Positions 1 through 8,184 of a stretch of 9,416 nt of DNA are shown here, one piece after another. Made by a program: the position numbers and the translations under genes. The DNA is from Opitutales bacterium (GTDB taxonomy: Bacteria > Verrucomicrobiota > Verrucomicrobiia > Opitutales > Intestinicryptomonadaceae). The notes beneath the pieces are model-generated. The model was not told where the DNA came from. It made no database searches and saw only the letters and a program-made list of their open reading frames with translations. How positions within the stretch are numbered: the stretch's first letter is position 1; every line of letters starts with the position of its first letter. The stretch covers positions 1 through 9,416 of the forward strand of contig JAJXPD010000081.1 in assembly GCA_021641325.1 (NCBI GenBank). Reading direction: 5' to 3'.

Positions 1-2082
1 AAGGAGGACTGGCCGTCCGACATGAAGGCGGCCGACGCTCTTTGGGAAAAACGCCTCGTCTACGACATCGTAAACCAAATGCTTGGCTATTCCGACGAGC
101 TTGACGGGGAGTCGGAGGAGGCGTCCGATTCGAAAAAGGGCGAAACTTCCGAGCCCGCCGAAAAGTCGGGCGGCGCGGAGAAAGCGGCGTCGGAAACGTC
201 TTCCGAAAGCGCGGGCGCGGAGAAAGCGGCGGAGACTCCGCAGGCGGAAGTCGCCGAGCTTGACGCCGAAAAGCAGTCCGCGCCCAAGACTTTCGAGGAA
301 AAGCTCGCCAAGGCAAAGGAGGAGGTTCTCAAACGCTACGAGCGTCTTGTGGAAAACTACGCCAAGGCGGACGCCATGGAAATTCAGGAAATATATCTGA
401 ACACTCTCGCGCGGCTTTACGATCCCCACACGGCTTTCCTTTCCGAATACTATCTGGAAGAATTCGACATCTCCGTGCGCAACTCGCTCGTCGGGATAGG
501 CGCAATGCTCCAAGACAAGGACGGCTACTGCACGCTCGCCGAACTCATGCCCGGCGGTCCGGCCGAAGAGTGCAAGCAGCTCCACACGGGCGACAAAATT
601 TTGGGCGTTGGACAGGAGGCCGGCGAGATTGTTGACGTCATCGGCATGAAGCTCCGCAAGACCGTGCGGCTCATCAGGGGCAAGGAGAATACGAAAGTGC
701 GCCTGCTTATAGAGCCTGCTTCGAATCCGTCGGCGCGGAAGGTGGTAACACTTGTCCGCAGGGAAATCAAGCTCACTACAAAGCTCGCAAAGGCGGCCGT
801 CTACACAATTCCCGTAGGCGACAAAACCGTGCCCGTGGGCGTGATAGACCTGCCCGCATTCTACGGCGAAAGCGGCGGCACGGACGGCTCAAAGGGTTTC
901 AGCACCTCGAAAGACGTCGAGGAGCTGCTCGTAAAACTCAAAAAAATGGGCGTCAAGGGCGTCGTGCTCGACCTCCGCAGAAACGGCGGCGGCTTCCTCA
1001 ACGAGGCTGTCGACTTGGCGGGGCTTTTCATCAAGACCGGGCCCGTCGTTCAGGTTCGCGACGCCGCGGGCAGAACAAACCGCCTGCGCGACGAAAACCC
1101 GAAGCTTGTTTGGGACGGCCCGCTTGTCATCATGGTGAGCCGCCTTTCGGCGTCGGCAACCGAAATCGTCGCGGGCGCGCTCCAAAACCACAAGCGCGCG
1201 ATTGTCGTCGGCGACAAATCAACGCACGGCAAGGGAACCGTTCAGGCGGTCTACCATCTCGAAAATTTCGATCCCCAGCAGAAAAGCGCGGCTAAAATCA
1301 CGGTGCAGAAATGGTACGCGCCCAACGGAGATTCAATACAAATCAAGGGCGTGCACTCCGACATCGTGCTTCCGTCGGTCTACGACTACATGGAAATCGG
1401 CGAGGAGTACAAAGACTACGCCATGAAGTGGGACGCCATCACGCCAGACTCAATCGAGGAAGTCTGGGGCTACGGCTTCAAGGAGCCGCTCGCCGACGCG
1501 CTCATGGCGAAGCTTACGGAGCAGTCGCTTGCGCGGCGCAACAGCCTCGACGAATTCAAAATCTGGAACGAGCGCATAAACTGGGTCAAGGAACGCCAGA
1601 AGAAAAAGGATTGGAGCTTGAACTACGCCGTGCGCGAGAAAGAGCTTAAAGCCGACGAGGACTTCAACGAATCCCTCAAAAAACGCCAGCGCAAATTCAC
1701 AGAAGCCGACTACCCCAAGACCGAGGTTCTGCTCGACTCCGCAAAGGAAAACGGCGGCGACAAAAAAGTTTCCGCCGACAAGAAAAAGCGCAAATCCAAA
1801 AACGACGCACTTGAAGCGTCGGAGGACGACGAGGACGCGCCCGATTTCGACGTGCAGCTCCACGAAGCCCTGCGCATCATGGGCGACTGGATTGACCTTG
1901 TCGACCACCCCGACAAGCTGAAAGCCTACGCCGACGCCGGGAAAAAGGCGGACACCGCGAACTCCGACAACACCGAAAAAGAGGCGGTGGATTCCGAAGC
2001 GGCAAAGCCCGCGGCGGGCGAATCGGCTTCCGCTCCCGCTCCGAAATCCGACGCCGCGCAAAGCTCCGCGCCGCAAAATTAA
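1..2082 (+). CDS. prc: Tail-specific (C-terminal processing) protease Prc/Tsp, 5' truncated by window edge
   Basis: This is a periplasmic S41-family serine protease. In E. coli, Prc trims or degrades proteins from the C terminus (PBP3 maturation, MepS turnover with NlpI). The frame is open from base 1, and its first residues (KEDWPSD, then LWEKR) resemble the conserved N-domain of Tsp, so the real start and signal peptide lie upstream; the ATG at 22 is internal. Numbering from that Met, I see: a low-complexity Ala/Glu/Ser insert at about 24-88; the rest of the N-domain including DPHTAFLS; a PDZ domain at about 148-232 (VGIGA, GDKILGVG); the S41 core at about 270-450 with VLDLRRNGGG, nucleophile Ser378 in SASATEI and general base Lys404 in HGKGTVQ; then the C-terminal DUF3340-type region with SLNYAVREKE at 532-541 and an Ala/Glu/Ser-rich tail. 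E. coli Tsp has Asp at Ser+11, while this protein has Asn389. The family call is secure; substrates are unknown. Confidence 0.95.
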   Translation, partial: KEDWPSDMKAADALWEKRLVYDIVNQMLGYSDELDGESEEASDSKKGETSEPAEKSGGAEKAASETSSESAGAEKAAETPQAEVAELDAEKQSAPKTFEEKLAKAKEEVLKRYERLVENYAKADAMEIQEIYLNTLARLYDPHTAFLSEYYLEEFDISVRNSLVGIGAMLQDKDGYCTLAELMPGGPAEECKQLHTGDKILGVGQEAGEIVDVIGMKLRKTVRLIRGKENTKVRLLIEPASNPSARKVVTLVRREIKLTTKLAKAAVYTIPVGDKTVPVGVIDLPAFYGESGGTDGSKGFSTSKDVEELLVKLKKMGVKGVVLDLRRNGGGFLNEAVDLAGLFIKTGPVVQVRDAAGRTNRLRDENPKLVWDGPLVIMVSRLSASATEIVAGALQNHKRAIVVGDKSTHGKGTVQAVYHLENFDPQQKSAAKITVQKWYAPNGDSIQIKGVHSDIVLPSVYDYMEIGEEYKDYAMKWDAITPDSIEEVWGYGFKEPLADALMAKLTEQSLARRNSLDEFKIWNERINWVKERQKKKDWSLNYAVREKELKADEDFNESLKKRQRKFTEADYPKTEVLLDSAKENGGDKKVSADKKKRKSKNDALEASEDDEDAPDFDVQLHEALRIMGDWIDLVDHPDKLKAYADAGKKADTANSDNTEKEAVDSEAAKPAAGESASAPAPKSDAAQSSAPQN

Positions 2083-2104
2083 ACGCATTTTGCGTGCGTT
2101 CGGA

Positions 2105-2134
2105 ACGTCCCGCGCAAAAACGGGGCGTTTTTTT
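2105..2134 (+). terminator. Rho-independent terminator of prc
   Basis: The 8-base arms ACGTCCCG (2105-2112) and CGGGGCGT (2121-2128) pair with one G-T wobble around an 8-base loop and run into seven T (2128-2134), 22 bases after the prc stop. A smaller hairpin, ACGCA/TGCGT (2083-2095), lies between the stop codon and this stem. A competing 10-bp hairpin, CGCGCAAAAA (2111-2120) with TTTTTGCGCG (2130-2139), overlaps it, so the two cannot form together. The orientation suits plus-strand transcripts; the minus-strand copy of the main stem has no T run after it. Confidence 0.85.
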
Positions 2135-2152
2135 GCGCGCGCGGGGTATGCT

Positions 2153-2168
2153 CGCGCAGTGTTGCGCG
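2153..2168. repeat. Perfect 6-bp inverted repeat in the convergent gap
   Basis: CGCGCA and TGCGCG flank the tetranucleotide GTGT, 38 bases beyond the addA stop codon. It could be a transcript-end hairpin for addA, but there is no T run on either side. In sequence this rich in CG it may also be chance. No other terminator for the addB-addA operon is visible before prc. Confidence 0.4.
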
Positions 2169-2205
2169 GGTTTTGCCTTTGCGGGGGGGCGGCGGCAGTT
2201 GGCGG

Positions 2206-5200
2206 TTATTTTACGTCTATTATAGCCGCGCTTGCGTAGGATACGATTTTCGTTTCTATCGCGCTTTCGTCCAAGCCGAAGAGTTTTGCGACGGCGGCGC
2301 GGTAGATTTCAAGCTGACGTTTGCGCGAGTCTCCGCAGAACGCGCCCGCCTTGAAGTCGGCGACAATCGCCGAAACGGGATTGCCGTCGGCGTCGGTTTC
2401 CACAATCAGCTTGTCTATCACTCCGCTTGCGAGTTTCCCGCCCAAAAGCGCGTCGAACGGAAATTCGTTGTAGATTTTCCTGCGTTCCGATTCGGCGAAA
2501 AGCTCCGCTATTTGCGGGTTTGCGAGAGCGCGTTCCACTTCCGCCGCCGCGCGGAGGTCTGAGGCTGTTCCCGCGAGCTCCGCCGCGCGTCGGACGGCTG
2601 CGGGGATTCCGCCGTCGAGCGTTTTTATTTTTTCGAACGTGGCGTGCACCGCCTTGCCGTGCCTTATTGCGTCGGCGGACATCGCGCGGCTTGCGCCCCT
2701 TTCGGAGGAGGGCGTGAGTTTGGGGAATGTGTTTGCGGCGTCGGCGGGCTGCACGGCGTCAATCGGCTTTACTGGGCTTGCGGGCTCGGGCGTTTGGACG
2801 TGTTCGAACCAGCGGTCGTCGCCGATTGACACTCCGCCCGCGGCGGCGGCTCTCTCGTACGCGGCGGCTTTTTCCTCGTCCGACGCCGCAGGGTCGCGCA
2901 GGGCGGGGATAAACGAGTTCAGAACGAGGTTTTTTATTCCGAAATCCTTTGACTTTGCGTCTTTGGGCTTCGACATGACGACGTACAGCGCGTCTTCGGC
3001 GCGGGTGAGCGCGACGTAGAGGTTGCAGATTGCGTCGAAGTCGTCGTTTTCGGAGTCTATTTTCAGGCTCTCGGAAAGCGACGGGCAGAGCGAGCAGACG
3101 ATTTTCTGCGGCAGGTAGCTTATCGTGAATTGTTCGGTGTTTTCGCCCGACCGCCGCGCGATGTATTTCAGCCCGCTTGGGGGGCGTTTTTTTGCCGTGT
3201 GGAGGTCGGGCAGAATCACCGAGCCGAAGCCCAGCCCCTTCGATTTGTGGATTGTCATCACCTGCACTGCCGTTTCGGCGGACGAAAGCCTGAACGTTTT
3301 GCCCGAAAGGAAAAGTATGCAGTTGTCTATTCCGCGCGATTCGGAGGCGTCGAACTCGCGGCAGGCGTCCACGAGCCGCGCGAGGTTTTCGCGGGCGTCG
3401 CGGCCTGCGCCGACTTTTTCGGCGACGGCTTCGGCGTATTGTTCGGCGAAGTCGGCGAAGCGTTCGGCGGCGATTTTTTCGAGCGCGTTTTTGCGGAAGT
3501 CGGGCGCGTTCACGGCGTCGGCAAAGGGCGTCATTTTCAGGTATTCGGCGGCGGCGGTGTCGGACGGGTGGGCGGCGAGTTTCAGCGTTTGCAGGAACGC
3601 GGGCACTACGGCGTTGTTGCGGGCGACGGTTTGTTCGAACTCGCACGAGACTTCGATGTCAAGCCCCGCGTCGGAGATTTTCCCGCGCAGCGCCTTGACG
3701 AACGCGTCTACCGTGTCGTTTTTGCGGACGAGGATTGCGCACGTTTTGCCCGTCTTTGCGGGGTTCGCGTTTTTGACGATTTCGAATACGGCTTCGCATC
3801 GCGCGTCGAAGTCGGCGGCGCTGTCTTTGCCGAAATATTCGGTGAGCGCCAGCTTCGCAAGCGACGGCTTCGGCTTTTTGCCGCCCGTGCTTTCCGCCGA
3901 AACATGCGGAATGTAGATTGAAGAAAATTCCGCAGCGGCGGCTGGCGAAAAGCACTGCGCGAGTTCCGACGGGTCGGCGAAAAACGAATTGACCGCCCGG
4001 ATTACGTTCGCGCCCGACCTCCACGAAGTCGCGAGCGGCTCGCCGTCGAAGACGCGTTCGGCGTCGGCGTTGTACCGCCGCTTCACTGCGTCGAAGAGCT
4101 TTCTGTTTCCGCCGCGGAACGAGTAGAGCGACTGCTTGACGTCGCCCACATAGTAGAATGTTTTTTGCCCGTCGGACTCGTAGACCACGTTGTCGATTAT
4201 GTTTTTGAAAAAGTTCCACTGCGTTTCGGAGGTGTCCTGAAATTCGTCGAAAAGCCAGTGGTCGAACTTTGCGTCGAGCCTGTATTCGGCGAGCGTTCCG
4301 ACGATGTCCGAACCCGATTCGAGCAGCAGGGGAATGTCGTCGAACGCGAGTCTGCCGCGCCTGCGCATTGTCGCGTCGTAGCGTTCCTCGTACATTTTTG
4401 CGATTGTTCCGACCGCCTTTGCGGCGTCGCACGAGCGCAAAACGTGGGCGTCGAGCAGGCGCGTAAAAAGGCGTTTGAGCGGGGCGGCGACTGCGGCGGG
4501 AACTTCCGTTTCGCCCCTGCCGATTTTTACCGTAAACGCCGCGTTCAGCCCGCCAGTCGCGTACATTTCGGCGAGCCGCTGTTCGAGCGTTTTTGCGTCG
4601 GCTAAGATATTGTTGTTCGAGTCGGCGAAGAATTTTTCGACTCCCGCGAATTTGTCGTCGAGCTTTGCGCCGGCGAGGGCGGAGTGCAGGGCGGCGCGGT
4701 CGCTATCGTATGCGGCGGCGTCCCACTTTTGCGGCTCGTGTCCGAGTATTTCGCGGGCGTTTCCCCAAAGCGAGAGGTCGGGCGTTTCGAGAATTTTGCC
4801 GTGGGCGGCGAACACCTTTTCGAGGAGTATTTCGCGCATGGATTTCTCCTCCACGCCGAACGATGCGCGTTTGACGATTTCGGAAAATTCGGCGAAGGTT
4901 TTTCTGTCGGACGATTTTTCGCGCAGGATTTCGCCGACGATTTTTTCGGCCGCGCTTTTGTGCGAAATTTCGTCGTCTATTTTGATTTCCGAGAAAATCG
5001 AAAGCTCGTTTGAAAAGCATTTCAGAATCGACGAGAAAAAAGAGTCTATCGTCGAGAGCCTGAGCTTGTCGAGGTTTGTCAGGCACTGGCGGAGCAGCGC
5101 GAGCGCGTCTTGCCGCGTGAGGAAGCCGCCGCCCGACTTCGTGCCGCGCGTGAGTTTTTCCACTTCGTCGGACAGCGCGTCCGCCGCCTTGTCGTCCTCC

Positions 5201-5421
5201 GCGGCTTCCGCAAGGCGCGTGAGGATTTTTCCGAGAAACTCGCCCGCCGACTTGCGCGTGAACGTAAGCGCCGTGATTCGCGACGGGTCGGGAAGCCCCG
5301 TTTCGGGGTCTTTCGCGTTGGCGGCAAGGGCTATGAACCTGTTTGTGAGCGCGTAGGTTTTTCCCGAACCCGCCGAGGCGGAGACGCGTTCGTTTTTGAA
5401 AATTTCGGGTCGTTCTTTCAT
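2206..5421 (-). CDS. addA: AddA-like ATP-dependent helicase/nuclease subunit (UvrD/RecB superfamily 1A)
   Basis: This is the motor and nuclease subunit of a double-strand-break resection complex: it should unwind DNA ends 3' to 5' with ATP and cut one strand, feeding RecA. The product is 1071 residues, near AddA of Bacillus (about 1230). Motifs in order: Walker A SAGSGKT at 16-22; motif Ia ALTFTRK at 51-57; Walker B DEFQDTS at 392-398; motif III GDVKQSLYSFRGG at 426-438; motif V TIHKSKG around His725; motif VI LTRAED at 805-810 with Arg807. The C-terminal PD-(D/E)XK nuclease shows His926 (GKAVH), Glu986, Asp1003 (GVIDK), Asp1022/Lys1024 (DFK), and Gln1036 to Tyr1040 (QLEIY), so both activities look intact. 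I chose the ATG at 5421 because the Walker A follows 13 residues later, as in RecB, and because it overlaps the addB stop as ATGA. The frame stays open 117 codons further upstream, but that part is an Arg-rich shadow of addB. No canonical UvrD Q motif is seen. Confidence 0.93.
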   Translation of the reverse strand: MKERPEIFKNERVSASAGSGKTYALTNRFIALAANAKDPETGLPDPSRITALTFTRKSAGEFLGKILTRLAEAAEDDKAADALSDEVEKLTRGTKSGGGFLTRQDALALLRQCLTNLDKLRLSTIDSFFSSILKCFSNELSIFSEIKIDDEISHKSAAEKIVGEILREKSSDRKTFAEFSEIVKRASFGVEEKSMREILLEKVFAAHGKILETPDLSLWGNAREILGHEPQKWDAAAYDSDRAALHSALAGAKLDDKFAGVEKFFADSNNNILADAKTLEQRLAEMYATGGLNAAFTVKIGRGETEVPAAVAAPLKRLFTRLLDAHVLRSCDAAKAVGTIAKMYEERYDATMRRRGRLAFDDIPLLLESGSDIVGTLAEYRLDAKFDHWLFDEFQDTSETQWNFFKNIIDNVVYESDGQKTFYYVGDVKQSLYSFRGGNRKLFDAVKRRYNADAERVFDGEPLATSWRSGANVIRAVNSFFADPSELAQCFSPAAAAEFSSIYIPHVSAESTGGKKPKPSLAKLALTEYFGKDSAADFDARCEAVFEIVKNANPAKTGKTCAILVRKNDTVDAFVKALRGKISDAGLDIEVSCEFEQTVARNNAVVPAFLQTLKLAAHPSDTAAAEYLKMTPFADAVNAPDFRKNALEKIAAERFADFAEQYAEAVAEKVGAGRDARENLARLVDACREFDASESRGIDNCILFLSGKTFRLSSAETAVQVMTIHKSKGLGFGSVILPDLHTAKKRPPSGLKYIARRSGENTEQFTISYLPQKIVCSLCPSLSESLKIDSENDDFDAICNLYVALTRAEDALYVVMSKPKDAKSKDFGIKNLVLNSFIPALRDPAASDEEKAAAYERAAAAGGVSIGDDRWFEHVQTPEPASPVKPIDAVQPADAANTFPKLTPSSERGASRAMSADAIRHGKAVHATFEKIKTLDGGIPAAVRRAAELAGTASDLRAAAEVERALANPQIAELFAESERRKIYNEFPFDALLGGKLASGVIDKLIVETDADGNPVSAIVADFKAGAFCGDSRKRQLEIYRAAVAKLFGLDESAIETKIVSYASAAIIDVK
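5418..5421 (-). promoter_or_regulatory. ATGA stop/start overlap joining addB to addA
   Basis: Read on the minus strand, the four bases ATGA hold both the addA start (ATG) and the addB stop (TGA). No purine-rich ribosome binding site precedes the addA start; the upstream bases are the last codons of addB, encoding LEFER. This points to re-initiation by ribosomes finishing addB, which would help make the two subunits in matched amounts. Confidence 0.85.
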
Positions 5422-8177
5422 CGTTCGAATTCGAGCATGTTTTTGAGCGTTTCGGCGTCGGCGTTGAAGACGTCGTCGAATGCGGGGTATTTCGGCGGCT
5501 TGCCGGGGGCGAAGTTTCCGGCGCGGATTGCGGCGATTATTTCCGCCGCCTTTTCGAGCGCGGGCGTTTCGAAGTCGGCGACATCGTCCCAAAAGTCGAC
5601 TTGCGTAGAGGCGGTGTCTTTGGGCGCGACGAAGAACGCGGCGGAGATTTTCGCGTCGGGGCGTTCTTCGCGCAGGGCGCGGGCGTAGAGCGGCAGTTGG
5701 AGCGATTCCCACTCGATTGCGCCGTCGGTTTTCATTTTCAGGTGGCTGTCGCGCGCGACGCCGCGGCGGCATTTGTCGAACGTTTTATAGTCGAGCACAA
5801 GCAGCGAGCCGTCGCTTTCGTTTTCGTCTATTCTGTCGAATGTGCCCGAAAATTTTTCGCCGAAAATTTCGGTCGCGAACGGCTTTTCGGCGGCGGTTAT
5901 GCGCCAGCCCGCCGCGCGGTGGCGCGCCTGAATTTCGGCGCACGCGGAAAGGCGGTTGCGCAGGTTTTCAAGCTGTATGCGCACTTGGGCGCGGGGTCGG
6001 CGTCCGAATGCGTCGATTGCGGTTTCGTCGAAAGCGTCGAGGAGGGTGCGGCGGATTTCGTCGGCGTTTGCGGAGTCGGCGGCGGCGGACTTCGCGAATT
6101 TGAAAAACGCCTTGTGGAAGAGAGTTCCGAATTGCGCGGCGTCAAGCTCCGACTTTTGCGCGTCCACTTTCTCCATTTTGAGGACGTAGCTCAGGTAGAA
6201 CTCCCAGGGCGATTTCATGTACGCCGCGAATTTTGTGTGCGAGTATCCGCCCTCGAAGCGTTTGTTCGGGACGCGCAGTTTCCATTCGGGCGCGGGTTTC
6301 GACGGCTTGTCCGACTGCTTCACGGCGGCGAAGAGCATTTTCACCCGCGCGGGAAGTTGCGGCGTCTGGAAGAGGATTCTCGACGGCGCGAGCGGCTCGC
6401 CCCTGCCGTCGGTTTGCGGCACGCAGACGGAGACCGCCCCGCCCGACGCCGCGCGGCTTTGTACGAGGGCGTCGAGCATGTAGGCGTCGCGCGCGCGGCG
6501 CAGTTGGCGGTTGCGCATGCCGAGCTTTATTCGGACGGCGTCGTTTAGAAAAATTCCGTCGGAGCTTGCAAGCGGCACAATGCCGTCGTTCATGTCGCAC
6601 AGCGCGAGGTGTTTTGCGGGCGACCAGAAAATCTCCATCCAGTCTTGCAGGGGCAGGCGTTCGTCGTCGAGCCTTTCGGTGTCGGTCGCGGCGGCGAGGT
6701 GTTCGGAGGCGATTCCGAAAATTTCTTCTGGCGAAAATTCCATGTTCTCCGAAATTTCCGCGTCCGAAATTTCCGCGAGCGTTTCGCCCAAGACTTCCAA
6801 TGCGCGGGCGTTGCGTTCGTCCGTTTCGGCGTCCCCGACGAGCGCGGCGACGGCGTTCCCGATTTTCTCCGCGGCTTTGCCGCCGCCGATTTCGAGCGTT
6901 TCGGAAACGAAGTCGAAGACCCCGCGCAGGAATTTTATTTTTGCGAATTTTGCGGTGTCGCGGTCGGGCGAATTTGCGTACAGGCGGGCGAGCAGAGCGC
7001 TCCGCGCCTGTTCGATGTCGGCGCAGGCTGATTCGGTTTTCAGCGTGTCGGCGGCGGAGAGGGTTTCTTCGGGCGTCTTTTCCGCCCTCTTTGCGAGCGT
7101 TTGGAGGGCGAACGGGTTGCGGAGCAGGTTGAGGAAGTTTGCGTAGCTTGCGTCGGCTGAGAATGCGGCGATGCAGTCGAGCAGGTCGCCGACGGCGGTT
7201 GCCGCCATGTTCCCGGCGTCGAGCTTCACGGCGTTGATTCCCGCCTCCGCGAGCGCGGTTTTGAACGTGTCGGCAGAGTCGTTTTGTTCGCAGGCGATTG
7301 CGAGCGTTTCGTAGACTTTGTCCCCGTACTTGCCTGCGAGTTCCGCGACCGCCCGCGCCTCCTCCGCGACGCTCTGGTAGACGCGGATTGCGCCGTCTTC
7401 GAGCGCGAGGTTTTTGTCGCGGTATTCGGGCGTTTTCGGCGCGCCGTAGGGGTCGAAAAGGTTTTCGTTTTCGCCGACCACGGCGATTAGCGAGCGTCCC
7501 GCGAATGTGTCGAGCAGCGATTTGAGCGTGGGCGAAACGTCGGGGTTGCCCGCCACGACTATTGTTTCCCAGCCCGCGTTTGCCGTGCGTTCAACCGCGT
7601 TTTTCAGCGATTTTGCGTGCGGGGTTTTGCCCCTTTTCGCCACGCGCTCGGAGAAGATTTTTTCGAGCGCGGCGAGCTCGTTCCACCGCGCGGCGTCGGG
7701 GGTGTCCGCTAGTTTTTTTGCGGCGTCCGAAATTGTCAGCAGGTTTTCCGCGAGGGCGTCCTGCAAAAACATAAACTGGCGGCAGACGCTTGCGAAATCC
7801 TCGCGCTTCGGCGTTTCGGCGGGGAAGAGCGACGCGAATTCCGAGAGGTCGCGCGAGTCCAGAATGTCTGTCCAGATTGCCCTTGCGAGCGTCGATTGCG
7901 GCTCGTCGCGGTCGATTCCGTTCCGCGCAAGTTCGTCTTCGAGCGTGCCGACGTGCAACTGCGATATTGCCTCAATTCCGCGTTGCAGGCATTCGGCGAA
8001 AACCGCGATTTTGAAGTTTTTTGCCGCGTTTCGCGTGGGGGTTAGCACGAGTATTTTCTCGAAGCTTGCGGGGCGGCGTTCGAGTCTGTCGGCGAATTTT
8101 TCGACAAACCATTTCGCGCACGCCTTCGGCAGCGATTCGACGGGCTTTATAAAACATCTTTCAATCACGTTTTCCAT
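5418..8177 (-). CDS. addB: AddB-like subunit with inactive helicase fold and C-terminal PD-(D/E)XK nuclease
   Basis: This is the probable partner of AddA. In AddAB enzymes, AddB holds the Chi-scanning inactivated helicase domain and a nuclease that cuts the other strand. The product is 919 residues, shorter than Bacillus AddB (about 1166). The N terminus has ILVLTPTRNAAKNF (about 42-55), the strand found near the start of alphaproteobacterial-type AddB, and no Walker A motif. A middle block with CDMNDGIVPL (about 527-536) followed by LGMRNRQLRRARDAY is typical of AddB. The nuclease carries FGTLFH (His688), GTFDR (Asp781), DYK (Asp796, Lys798) and QLPLY (Gln827, Tyr831), so it looks active, which argues against RecC. 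The iron-sulfur cysteines of Bacillus AddB are absent: SPWEFY stands where Cys-Pro-Phe is usual, and no CxxC occurs at the C terminus. The ATG at 8177 begins MENVIERC; codons upstream in frame run through a hairpin and look non-coding. No Shine-Dalgarno sequence is visible. Confidence 0.85.
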   Translation of the reverse strand: MENVIERCFIKPVESLPKACAKWFVEKFADRLERRPASFEKILVLTPTRNAAKNFKIAVFAECLQRGIEAISQLHVGTLEDELARNGIDRDEPQSTLARAIWTDILDSRDLSEFASLFPAETPKREDFASVCRQFMFLQDALAENLLTISDAAKKLADTPDAARWNELAALEKIFSERVAKRGKTPHAKSLKNAVERTANAGWETIVVAGNPDVSPTLKSLLDTFAGRSLIAVVGENENLFDPYGAPKTPEYRDKNLALEDGAIRVYQSVAEEARAVAELAGKYGDKVYETLAIACEQNDSADTFKTALAEAGINAVKLDAGNMAATAVGDLLDCIAAFSADASYANFLNLLRNPFALQTLAKRAEKTPEETLSAADTLKTESACADIEQARSALLARLYANSPDRDTAKFAKIKFLRGVFDFVSETLEIGGGKAAEKIGNAVAALVGDAETDERNARALEVLGETLAEISDAEISENMEFSPEEIFGIASEHLAAATDTERLDDERLPLQDWMEIFWSPAKHLALCDMNDGIVPLASSDGIFLNDAVRIKLGMRNRQLRRARDAYMLDALVQSRAASGGAVSVCVPQTDGRGEPLAPSRILFQTPQLPARVKMLFAAVKQSDKPSKPAPEWKLRVPNKRFEGGYSHTKFAAYMKSPWEFYLSYVLKMEKVDAQKSELDAAQFGTLFHKAFFKFAKSAAADSANADEIRRTLLDAFDETAIDAFGRRPRAQVRIQLENLRNRLSACAEIQARHRAAGWRITAAEKPFATEIFGEKFSGTFDRIDENESDGSLLVLDYKTFDKCRRGVARDSHLKMKTDGAIEWESLQLPLYARALREERPDAKISAAFFVAPKDTASTQVDFWDDVADFETPALEKAAEIIAAIRAGNFAPGKPPKYPAFDDVFNADAETLKNMLEFER

Positions 8178-8184
8178 ACTACGG

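Noticed and set aside
1..24. AAGGAGG followed by ATG at 22, looking like a ribosome binding site and start of prc
   Set aside because: The spacing of 14 bases is too long. The same bases encode in-frame residues typical of the Tsp N-domain, and starting here would remove the signal peptide and half of that domain.
3171..3195. Antisense terminator-like element inside addA: GCCC/GGGC then T7, sharing the 15-mer GGGGCGTTTTTTTGC with the prc terminator
   Set aside because: The stem is only 4 bp and the bases encode a normal AKKRPP stretch of AddA. The match is best explained by Lys-Lys and Arg-Pro codons.
3125..3921. Two overlapping 263-codon plus-strand frames opposite addA
   Set aside because: They are antisense to well-conserved helicase motifs and have shadow-like composition (Arg/Phe/Ser/Val-rich), as expected from GC-biased third positions.
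4475..5356. 293-codon plus-strand frame opposite addA
   Set aside because: It is Ser/Ala-rich antisense to the AddA N-terminal helicase domain, with no recognisable domain and no ribosome binding site.
5422..5772. In-frame upstream extension of addA by 117 codons
   Set aside because: The extension is extremely Arg/Pro-rich, lies wholly inside addB in another frame, and matches no helicase N terminus. The ATGA overlap and the Walker A position support the start at 5421.
5601..6548. 315-codon plus-strand frame opposite addB
   Set aside because: It is antisense to the AddB nuclease domain, rich in Arg/Gly/Val/Phe, and has no motif.
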